Shown here piece after piece: positions 6,590 through 11,722 of a DNA stretch of 11,722 nt. The translations under genes were made by a program, and so were the position numbers. Position 1 is the first letter of the stretch; each line of letters opens with the position of its first letter. Under the pieces are notes generated by a model. The model was not told the origin of the DNA and searched no databases. It saw only the letters and a list, made by a program, of their open reading frames with translations. This DNA comes from an uncultured Campylobacter sp. (lineage in GTDB: Bacteria > Campylobacterota > Campylobacteria > Campylobacterales > Campylobacteraceae), in assembly GCF_937997465.1 (NCBI RefSeq), contig NZ_CALKTQ010000171.1, positions 1 to 11,722 of the forward strand. The letters run 5' to 3'.

Positions 6590-7612
6590 ATGGCAGTAAG
6601 CATTTACTATGACAAAGATTGCGATTTGAGCTTGATTAGAAGCAAAACCGTCGCTATGATAGGTTTTGGTTCGCAAGGACACGCGCATGCCGAAAATTTG
6701 CGCGATAGTGGCGTAAAGGTGATCGTGGGTCTGGCAAAGGGCGGTAAAAGCTGGGCAAAGGCCGAAGCAAAAGGCTTTGAGGTAAAAACGGTAGCAGAAG
6801 CCGCAAAGGCCGCCGACGTCGTTATGATTTTAACTCCCGACGAGCTTCAAGCTGAAATTTTCGAGCGAGATATAAAGCCAAATTTAAACGACGGCGACGC
6901 GATAGCTTTTGGACACGGATTTAACGTGCATTTCGGACAGATCAAAGCTCCCGAGGACATTGACGTCATCATGATCGCCCCAAAAGCGCCCGGCCATACG
7001 GTAAGAAGCGAATTTGTCCGAGGCGGCGGTATCCCCGATCTAATCGCCGTAGAGCAAAACGCAAGCGGAAAGGCTAAAGAGCTAGCTCTAAGCTATGCTA
7101 GCGCGATCGGCGGTGGCAGAACGGGCATCATCGAGACAACCTTTAAAGACGAGACCGAGACCGATCTTTTCGGCGAGCAGGCGGTACTTTGCGGCGGACT
7201 TTGCGCGCTGGTAAACGCAGGCTTTGAGACGCTGGTAGATGCCGGATACGAGCCTGAGATGGCGTATTTTGAATGCCTTCATGAGCTGAAACTAATCGTT
7301 GATCTAATGTATCAAGGTGGCATGGCCGATATGCGCTACTCTATCTCAAACACCGCAGAATACGGCGACTACGTAAGCGGACCGCGCGTCATCGGTGAAG
7401 ACAGCAAAAAAGCGATGAAGGAAATCCTAAAAGAGATTCAAAACGGTAAATTTGCAAAAGACTTTATCCTCGAACGCAAGGCCGGATACGTGCGTATGAA
7501 CGCAGAGCGTGGTATCGCAGAGAGAAGCCTACTAAATCAAACCGGCAAAAAACTACGCTCTATGATGCCTTGGATTAGCTCTGGCAAACTCATCGATCAA
7601 AGCAAAAACTAA
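6590..7612 (+). CDS. ilvC: Ketol-acid reductoisomerase (NADP+), class I
   Basis: IlvC catalyses the Mg2+- and NADPH-dependent rearrangement and reduction of acetolactate or acetohydroxybutyrate in valine, isoleucine and leucine synthesis. The 340-residue length is that of the short class I enzymes. The Rossmann loop is MIGFGSQGHAHAENLRDSG (23-41), the FGHGFN segment follows at 108-113 and APKAPGH at 130-136. The metal ligands lie in DETETDLFGEQ (187-197), and a second acidic set is in the AYFECLHELKLIVDLMY helix. The C-terminus is the knotted helical domain (RGIAERSLLNQ). It has a strong ribosome binding site and a TATAAT promoter, and heads the ilvC-deacetylase-dprA operon. Confidence 0.97.
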   Translation: MAVSIYYDKDCDLSLIRSKTVAMIGFGSQGHAHAENLRDSGVKVIVGLAKGGKSWAKAEAKGFEVKTVAEAAKAADVVMILTPDELQAEIFERDIKPNLNDGDAIAFGHGFNVHFGQIKAPEDIDVIMIAPKAPGHTVRSEFVRGGGIPDLIAVEQNASGKAKELALSYASAIGGGRTGIIETTFKDETETDLFGEQAVLCGGLCALVNAGFETLVDAGYEPEMAYFECLHELKLIVDLMYQGGMADMRYSISNTAEYGDYVSGPRVIGEDSKKAMKEILKEIQNGKFAKDFILERKAGYVRMNAERGIAERSLLNQTGKKLRSMMPWISSGKLIDQSKN

Positions 7613-9250
7613 TTGAACTCGAAACCTAGAAAAAAGGCCGCGAAAAGGCGCTCCAAAAAGGGGCGCTCGCGCGGCGGCCTAAAGCTACTACTTTCCGCTT
7701 TTCTCATCGCCTGTATCTTGCTTGTCGGGGCGTTTTATCTGCTGGACGTCAGAGTAAAAGTTAAGAGCGACAACGCGCTAATCGCTAAAATCGAGCAGTA
7801 TTTCGGCAATAAAAGCGAGCCCGAGCAAAAGCAAAATTTAAGCCGCAAGCCAAGTCTTTCGGCCTCAAACGACTCCGAAAAAGTCACCATAAAAGACGCG
7901 CAAGCTGCATCGGGCGTGCACTCAAGAGCAAATTTGACCGATATAAAGGCACTTTTTGACGAGGCGGAAGCTAAAGGTAAAGTAAAAATCGGCGGCGAAA
8001 AAGCTAAAGTTGAGGGGAAAAGCGATTTAAATTCGCCAAACGAGCAGGCTAAATTTGACAAAAACGTACAGGGCGCGCCTGCAACCAAAGATAAAATCTC
8101 GCTTGATGGCGAAAATTTGGCTTCCCGCGATACCTCCGAACTTGACGGGGCGAACGCTAAAAAGGTCGGCGAGTTAAATTTGACAAATTTAAGCTCTAAA
8201 AACGAGCCTGCTAAATCCGATCAAAATAGCGGCGATACCGTCAAATTTGACGGCTCGCAAGCGCCTCAGCGAACGCATATTTTTGCAAATTCCGAAGCTG
8301 TGATCTTTGATGATACGCCTATGCCGCAAGCACAAAATAACCACCTCGAGCAGGCTCTAAAAAAAGAAAAAATCCATATCGAATTTAGCGACGCAAAAGA
8401 TGCCGCAAGCGATCAGGCGGGGCAGGTCGAAGTAAAATTTGACGCCGAAAACGCGACGCAAAGCGCCGAGAAAAACGAGCAGGAAAAAATAGAAAAAGAA
8501 AAGTCTAAAAAGGACGAAAAGGCCAAATTTGCAGACACAAAAAAGACGGATAAAAAAAGCGCGACCGAGACAAACGAGGTAAAGGCCTCCGTAAAAGCGG
8601 GCTACAAACCACGCCTAGTCATCATCATCGACGATGTGGCGTACAAGCACCAAGCAGACGCGATAAAAGCGGTAAATCTAAAGCTCACGCCGTCCTTTTT
8701 CCCAGCCACTTCCGCCCACCCCGAGACGCCTGTTTTGGCGCGGCGTTTTAGCTTTTATATGATTCACTTGCCTATGCAGGCTCTAGGCGGCTTTAAGGGC
8801 GCTGAGATCGGCACTCTCACGGTCGACGACGACTATGAAAAGATCGCAAAAAAACTGCAAAGCATCAAGCGAGACTTTCCAAATCTAAAATACATCAACA
8901 ACCACACGGGCAGCCGTTTTACGAGCGATGCGGCCGCGATGGATAGGATGATGCGGGCGGTGCGGGACGAAAATTTGATATTTGTCGATAGCAAGACGAC
9001 CTCGCCGACCAAGGTTTACGGCGCGGCGAAAAAATACTCGATGCCATACATCGCGCGCGACGTGTTTTTGGATCACGACGGCTCAAAAGCGGCGGTGCGA
9101 AAGCAGCTAAAATACGCCGTCGAGCTAGCTAAAAAGCGCTCCTACGCCATCGCGATCGGCCATCCGCACAAAAACACGATCGAAGTCCTGCAAGAAAGCG
9201 TCAAACTCCTGCAAGAGGTCGAGGTCGTCTATTTAAAGGACCTTTTTTGA
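7613..9250 (+). CDS. Membrane-anchored divergent polysaccharide deacetylase (YibQ/DUF610 family)
   Basis: The 545-residue product has a very basic N-terminus (about 5-20), one membrane anchor at about 23-44 (LLLSAFLIACILLVGAFYLL), a long Lys/Asp/Ala/Glu-rich linker at about 48-330, and the conserved domain at about 333-545. Domain landmarks are RLVIIIDDVAY, MIHLPMQA, NNHTGSRFT, FVDSKTT, RDVFLDHDGS and AIGHPHKNT. These include the conserved acidic and histidine residues of the divergent deacetylase family, whose true substrate is unknown. The domain should face the periplasm. The linker is unusually long and low in complexity; an uninterrupted frame argues that it is translated. The start is TTG, the first possible one, placed directly after the ilvC stop with no gap and no good ribosome binding site, so coupling with ilvC is likely. 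Confidence 0.88.
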   Translation: MNSKPRKKAAKRRSKKGRSRGGLKLLLSAFLIACILLVGAFYLLDVRVKVKSDNALIAKIEQYFGNKSEPEQKQNLSRKPSLSASNDSEKVTIKDAQAASGVHSRANLTDIKALFDEAEAKGKVKIGGEKAKVEGKSDLNSPNEQAKFDKNVQGAPATKDKISLDGENLASRDTSELDGANAKKVGELNLTNLSSKNEPAKSDQNSGDTVKFDGSQAPQRTHIFANSEAVIFDDTPMPQAQNNHLEQALKKEKIHIEFSDAKDAASDQAGQVEVKFDAENATQSAEKNEQEKIEKEKSKKDEKAKFADTKKTDKKSATETNEVKASVKAGYKPRLVIIIDDVAYKHQADAIKAVNLKLTPSFFPATSAHPETPVLARRFSFYMIHLPMQALGGFKGAEIGTLTVDDDYEKIAKKLQSIKRDFPNLKYINNHTGSRFTSDAAAMDRMMRAVRDENLIFVDSKTTSPTKVYGAAKKYSMPYIARDVFLDHDGSKAAVRKQLKYAVELAKKRSYAIAIGHPHKNTIEVLQESVKLLQEVEVVYLKDLF

Positions 9251-10014
9251 GCGTCTTAACCGAGCTTCCGCGCGGTCTTTTGCGTCTAAAAAAGCTGCCG
9301 GCAAAGCTCTATTCCGAGGGAAATTTAGCCCTGCTTGAGCGTCCGATGGTCTCGATCGTTGGATCTAGAAAGGCTAGCGCCTACACCAGGCAGTGCGTAG
9401 AGGCGCTGGCTAGGACGCTCGCAAGCAGCGGCGTTTGCGTGGTTAGCGGAGCGGCCATCGGCGTAGATATCGCCGCGCATAGGGGCGCATATCCGTATAC
9501 GGTTGCCGTTTTTGGCAACGGACTAAACAAAATATACCCGCCAAGCAACGCCAAAATCATCAAAGAAATATATCAAAACGCGCTGGCTCTGAGCGAATAC
9601 GCCCCCGATGAGCCGCCGCTTGCTTATAGATTTTTGGAGCGAAACCGCATCGTAGTCGCGCTCTCGCAGGCTCTAGTCGTGGCGCAGGCCGACGCTAAAA
9701 GCGGCTCGATGCAAAGTGCGCGCATGGCAAAAGAGCTTGGTGTGCCGATATTTACGCTGCCTCAGCGCCTAGGCGAGAGCGACGGGACGAACGAACTGGT
9801 CGCTAGCGGCGCGGCAAATTTGATAAACGATTTTGACGCCTTTGCGCTTCGTTTCGGCGGCAACCCCGCTCCCGTGCAAGAGGACGAGGTGATAAAATTT
9901 TGCAAAAACGGCGCGAGCCTCGATGTGGCCTTGTTAAAGTTCGGCGATAAAATTTACGAATACGAACTAGAAGGTAAGCTGCGAATATCTGGGCTTACGG
10001 TATTTGCTGGGTAA
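9247..10014 (+). CDS. dprA: DNA-processing protein DprA
   Basis: DprA binds incoming single-stranded DNA during natural transformation and loads RecA onto it. The 255-residue protein keeps the Rossmann-like core: VSIVGSRKAS (35-44), VVSGAAIGVDIAAHRGA (65-81), GNGLNKIYPPSN (90-101), RFLERNRIVVALS (128-140) and AKSGSM (150-155). The last 45 residues (LLKFGDKIYEYELEGKLRI) look like a reduced DML1-type winged helix. There is no N-terminal SAM domain, as expected for the short epsilonproteobacterial form. The start is TTG, overlapping the deacetylase stop (TTGA), with AAAGGA at 9235-9240 and 6 bases of spacing; this is one of the clearest non-ATG starts in the window. Confidence 0.95.
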   Translation: MSVLTELPRGLLRLKKLPAKLYSEGNLALLERPMVSIVGSRKASAYTRQCVEALARTLASSGVCVVSGAAIGVDIAAHRGAYPYTVAVFGNGLNKIYPPSNAKIIKEIYQNALALSEYAPDEPPLAYRFLERNRIVVALSQALVVAQADAKSGSMQSARMAKELGVPIFTLPQRLGESDGTNELVASGAANLINDFDAFALRFGGNPAPVQEDEVIKFCKNGASLDVALLKFGDKIYEYELEGKLRISGLTVFAG

Positions 10015-10214
10015 AATTTAGCGACTTTTGAGCTCAAATTTACGCCGCGCGAGTTTTGATAAAACAGCGGTAAAATTTTAATTAAAATTTGGCGGCTTGA
10101 CGGCGGCAAATATGTCCCACCTACGTTTGGTAGTGCAAGTTTGACGGAGCGATACTATCCAATCTGAGCCTGTCTGCCGTCAAATTTATCGCTAAATTTG
10201 AGAAAATCTAAAGG
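10015..10214 (+). other. Non-coding gap dprA-ruvX, AAATTT-rich
   Basis: No credible gene is present. The core AAATTT starts at 10014, 10036, 10073, 10085, 10182 and 10194, six times in about 190 bases. A 12-bp palindrome, TTTGAGCTCAAA, lies at 10027-10038. A TACTAT at 10153-10158 is a weak -10 candidate for ruvX, with no convincing -35. Confidence 0.6.
10137..10187 (+). repeat. Inverted repeat upstream of ruvX
   Basis: AAGTTTGACGG (10137-10147) and CCGTCAAATTT (10177-10187) can pair over 11 positions, with one G-U, around a 29-base loop. The core is the perfect 8-bp pair TTTGACGG/CCGTCAAA. There is no T tract, so it is not a standard terminator. It could be an mRNA leader structure or an operator, or a chance product of the many TCAAATTT words nearby. 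Confidence 0.35.
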
Positions 10215-10215
10215 A
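10209..10215 (+). promoter_or_regulatory. Ribosome binding site that decides the ruvX start
   Basis: TAAAGGA ends on the first base of an ATG at 10215, which leaves no room for that start. It stands 5 bases before the next in-frame ATG at 10221, the normal spacing. Translation therefore most likely starts at 10221. Confidence 0.75.
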
Positions 10216-10220
10216 TGAAA

Positions 10221-10595
10221 ATGAGCATAATGGCCATCGACGTGGGGCTAAAACGTATCGGCGTGGCGCTAGCCGTCGGGCAAACCGTGATGCCGCAAAC
10301 GCCCGTACTGCGCAAAAATCGCAATCAAGCAGCGCGCGACGTTAGCGCCGTTTTACGCGAATACGGGGCAAAAAAGCTAGTCGTGGGCGTGCCGCTTGGA
10401 GGATCTAGCGAGGACGAGATGCGGCGGCGGATCGCGCACTTCGTGTCGCTGCTAGAATTTGACGGCGAGGTGGTCTATCAGGATGAGGCTATGAGTAGCT
10501 TTGAGGCGAGCGAAATTTACGCTGAAAGCAGGCGCGACGGACGACTAGATAGCATCGCGGCGATGATTATTTTAAAGCGGTATCTGGGGTTTTGA
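10221..10595 (+). CDS. ruvX: Putative pre-16S rRNA nuclease, YqgF/RuvX family
   Basis: The 124-residue protein has the RNase H-like fold of the YqgF family: MAIDVGLKRIGVAL near the N-terminus with the first conserved Asp, the KKLVVGVPLGG strand-loop, YQDEAMSSFEA with the second acidic site, and DSIAAMIILKRYL with the last conserved Asp. Family members mature the 5' end of 16S rRNA; an earlier Holliday junction resolvase label is not well supported. The start is set at the second ATG because of ribosome binding site spacing; using 10215 would add two residues (MK). It follows the dprA operon after about 200 bases and may have its own promoter. Downstream there is no clear intrinsic terminator. 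Confidence 0.93.
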   Translation: MSIMAIDVGLKRIGVALAVGQTVMPQTPVLRKNRNQAARDVSAVLREYGAKKLVVGVPLGGSSEDEMRRRIAHFVSLLEFDGEVVYQDEAMSSFEASEIYAESRRDGRLDSIAAMIILKRYLGF

Positions 10596-10857
10596 GTCGG
10601 TTTGCAAAATTTGGCGCAATAAAAAGGCGGCAAATTTGATTTTTGCGCCAGGGTTACGCCTGGGCGGTCTTGGCCGTTCGTTGCCGTGCATAGAGAGAGT
10701 AAAATTTGAGTCAAATTTACGCCTTGGCGGTAAATTTAGCCGAGATTTTGCGTAAAATTTAAAAGCGACTTGAGCGGAGGATTTGCGAGTCAAATTTGAC
10801 TCGCGGGTTGGGTGCGTTACGACTCGGAGTCAAATTTTACCCAAAAGTCAGCCACTA
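10596..10857. other. Convergent non-coding gap with dense AAATTT words
   Basis: ruvX and the hydrolase gene converge on this gap. AAATTT starts at 10607, 10632, 10702, 10713, 10732, 10755, 10792 and 10832, eight times in 262 bases, against well under one expected by chance. A further pair, TGGCGCAA (10612-10619) and TTGCGCCA (10643-10650), can form an 8-bp stem, and CCAGG/CCTGG (10648-10652 with 10659-10663) a small hairpin beside it. Neither has a T tract. No coding potential is convincing. Confidence 0.65.
10785..10804. repeat. 20-bp perfect palindrome
   Basis: GCGAGTCAAATTTGACTCGC reads the same on both strands. Its GAGTCAAATTT arm recurs exactly at 10708-10718 and 10827-10837, and the last copy also forms an 11-bp inverted pair with 10792-10802. 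The palindrome lies between the 3' ends of two converging genes. It could be a protein-binding site or part of a bidirectional terminator, but no U-rich tail is seen on either side. Confidence 0.75.
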
Positions 10858-11457
10858 TCAGATATAGCGCCGTATCCAATCATCTAAAAAACGCATTTGC
10901 TCTGCCGTGTGGAACCGATGCTCGCCGTTTTTCATGACGGTAAGCGTTGCGCCGATTTGGTTTGCAAACTCGCAAATCGTTTCAAAAGAGGTTAGATCGT
11001 CATTTTCGCCGTATAAAATATGCGTCGGCGCCGTCCAGCAGATAGGATGCTCTCTAGCGTAGCAAAGATATTTCCACGAAAGTTTTTCTCCGCATTCTGT
11101 ATCCAGCTCGCCCCTATCTCGCAGCTCCTCCTCGCTCACACACGCCTGCGACATCATTTTTTCGATCAATTTTTGCATATTTACGATCGGCGAAATAAAA
11201 TACGCCTTTTTTATCCCCATGCCCTGTAAGGCATGCATGGCAAAAAACGCGCCGATACTGTTTGCGACGATTGTCACGGATCTGCGGTTTTTAAGGATGT
11301 GCTCAAAAAACGGCACAAATTCCTCTTTCGCATCCCACGGCGAGCGAGCCTTGTAATCAAATCCCAGCACGTCGCTATCTGCAAAAAGCGGTTGATAATG
11401 GGCCGCTTCTTGCGCGCTTCCGCCTTTACCGTGTATGTACACGACTATATTTTTCAT
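10858..11457 (-). CDS. Small alpha/beta hydrolase
   Basis: The 199-residue protein starts MKNIVVYIHGKGGS, a strand followed by the HGKGG oxyanion-type loop. The nucleophile elbow is ANSIG (65-69, Ser67), the acid is probably Asp153 or Asp154 in YGENDDLT, and the base is His180 in MKNGEHRF; all fit a complete catalytic triad. A cap-like helical insert lies at about 95-140. No signal peptide is visible, so it is probably cytoplasmic. The substrate is unknown; esterase, acyl hydrolase or peptidase activity are all possible. The ribosome binding site AAGGA stands 8 bases before the ATG. A possible mini-lipoprotein gene ends 23 bases upstream on the same strand and may be co-transcribed. Confidence 0.88.
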   Translation of the reverse strand: MKNIVVYIHGKGGSAQEAAHYQPLFADSDVLGFDYKARSPWDAKEEFVPFFEHILKNRRSVTIVANSIGAFFAMHALQGMGIKKAYFISPIVNMQKLIEKMMSQACVSEEELRDRGELDTECGEKLSWKYLCYAREHPICWTAPTHILYGENDDLTSFETICEFANQIGATLTVMKNGEHRFHTAEQMRFLDDWIRRYI

Positions 11458-11480
11458 GATTTTTTCCTTTTTTGCTGCCG

Positions 11481-11558
11481 CTAAAATTTAGCTTTGCTGC
11501 AAGCGGACGTACAAAAAAGTGCAAAAATAAGCAGGCAGACCGATATGGCTCGTTTCAT
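11481..11558 (-). CDS. Possible 25-residue mini-lipoprotein
   Basis: This short frame reads MKRAISVCLLIFALF then CTSAC-SKAKF and stop: a basic N-terminus, a hydrophobic core and a lipobox-like TSA-C at 17-20. Signal peptidase II cleavage would leave a mature lipopeptide of only six residues (CSKAKF). The -3 Thr is less usual than Leu. There is no Shine-Dalgarno sequence, but a promoter-like sequence places the expected transcript start at or next to the AUG, so a leaderless mRNA is possible. The frame stays open upstream of the ATG, so a longer product cannot be excluded. It sits 23 bases before the hydrolase. It does not match any small lipoprotein I know by sequence. Chance remains a serious alternative. 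Confidence 0.4.
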   Translation of the reverse strand: MKRAISVCLLIFALFCTSACSKAKF

Positions 11559-11564
11559 ACATAA

Positions 11565-11593
11565 AGCATACCATAAGAGCCGAATAACGGCAA
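11565..11593 (-). promoter_or_regulatory. Candidate promoter for mini-lipoprotein and hydrolase
   Basis: On the minus strand, TTGCCG (11593-11588) and TATGCT (11570-11565) are separated by exactly 17 bases, and TGG directly before TATGCT gives an extended -10. The last base of the -10 is six bases from the A of the mini-lipoprotein ATG, matching normal initiation distance. Each hexamer matches the consensus at 4 of 6 positions. Confidence 0.45.
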
Positions 11594-11722
11594 GGAGCCG
11601 AGGGTTTTCGCAAAAAATTTCAAGCGGCACTTTTCGTTCACTCTGTATGCATGAGAAGACTTGCGATAATAACAGCCTTTACTGCGCGTTAAAGCGGTAA
11701 GGCAATTACGTATAAGAGCGAC
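11594..11722. other. Right-edge region without a supported gene
   Basis: No RNA gene or convincing coding region is seen. An imperfect 10-bp hairpin with one bulged T (11675-11685 with 11694-11703, loop GCGTTAAA) could end a minus-strand transcript arriving from the right, since TGTTATTAT follows it, but the tail is weak. A minus-strand frame is open from the edge to the TGA at 11555-11557, but its composition (many Cys, Arg, Tyr) does not look coding. Confidence 0.4.

Noticed and set aside
7735..8088. Minus-strand 117-residue open frame inside the deacetylase linker
   Set aside because: It is antisense to a continuous gene and is explained by the low-complexity Lys/Asp/Ala codons of the linker.
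10612..10650. TGGCGCAA/TTGCGCCA stem after ruvX as an intrinsic terminator
   Set aside because: The loop is 23 bases long and the stem is followed by GGGTTACG, not a T tract.
10517..10793. Minus-strand open frames of 65 and 73 residues at the end of ruvX and into the gap
   Set aside because: They overlap each other and ruvX, have Arg/Pro-rich composition unlike neighbouring proteins, and lack a ribosome binding site or known motif.
11494..11700. Plus-strand 68-residue open frame at the right edge
   Set aside because: Its composition (many Ser, Arg, His, Cys) is not protein-like for this organism, it has no ribosome binding site, and it overlaps the better-supported mini-lipoprotein and promoter on the other strand.
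11555..11722. Minus-strand frame open from the right edge, ending at a TGA that overlaps the mini-lipoprotein ATG as ATGA
   Set aside because: The ATGA overlap is suggestive of a coupled upstream gene, but 55 open codons can occur by chance and the Cys/Arg/Tyr-rich translation does not resemble neighbouring proteins. More sequence to the right would decide.
1..11722. Search for tRNA, rRNA, CRISPR arrays, insertion sequences and attachment sites
   Set aside because: No cloverleaf, ribosomal RNA sequence, regularly spaced direct repeats with spacers, transposase or terminal repeats were recognised by eye; the AAATTT words are too short and irregular for a CRISPR array.

Overview
The window looks like a chromosomal segment from an epsilonproteobacterium, most likely Campylobacter, and probably from the higher-GC rectus/showae/concisus/curvus side rather than the jejuni side. 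This rests on three things: the gene order (holA and rnr divergent from ilvC, then a YibQ-type deacetylase, dprA and ruvX, an order I recall from Campylobacter), codon choice that is moderately GC-rich but full of AAA TTT GAC-type words, and A/T-rich promoters with TATAAT-like -10 boxes. No phage, insertion sequence, CRISPR array, tRNA or rRNA was recognised. Most of the window is conserved housekeeping DNA. Three spots are less ordinary: the left edge, the two AAATTT-rich gaps around ruvX, and the right edge.

Layout. (1) 1-1182, plus strand: the C-terminal part of a LysM protein that ends in a short RTX-like stretch. Its true N-terminus appears to lie in another frame and off the left edge, so it is probably a frameshifted remnant of a larger surface or secreted protein. 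(2) 1371-2740, minus strand: the compact ribosomal/replication operon rpsF-ssb-rpsR. It closes with a clear intrinsic terminator and opens with a leader that may be an S6:S18 autoregulatory element. (3) 2740-6453, minus strand: a tightly overlapping operon of an HDOD-domain protein, rnr (RNase R) and holA (clamp-loader delta). (4) 6454-6589: a divergent promoter region. (5) 6590-10014, plus strand: ilvC, a membrane-anchored divergent polysaccharide deacetylase and dprA, with zero-gap or overlapping junctions and TTG starts on the two downstream genes. (6) 10015-10214: a non-coding gap rich in AAATTT words, followed by ruvX. (7) 10596-10857: a convergent gap with many AAATTT words and a 20-bp perfect palindrome. 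(8) 10858-11558, minus strand: a small alpha/beta hydrolase, preceded by a possible 25-residue mini-lipoprotein gene with its own promoter-like sequence.

How the genes work together. rpsF-ssb-rpsR couples two small-subunit proteins that bind each other (S6 and S18) with single-stranded DNA-binding protein. HDOD-rnr-holA groups a probable signalling adaptor with RNA decay and replication. DprA (transformation) and RuvX (16S rRNA maturation, by family knowledge) follow the branched-chain amino acid gene ilvC and an envelope gene. The shared direction and overlaps suggest that ilvC, the deacetylase and dprA are co-transcribed from the ilvC promoter. I found no convincing new defence or mobile system here. 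The best leads are the broken LysM/RTX gene, the mini-lipoprotein and the AAATTT-rich gaps.
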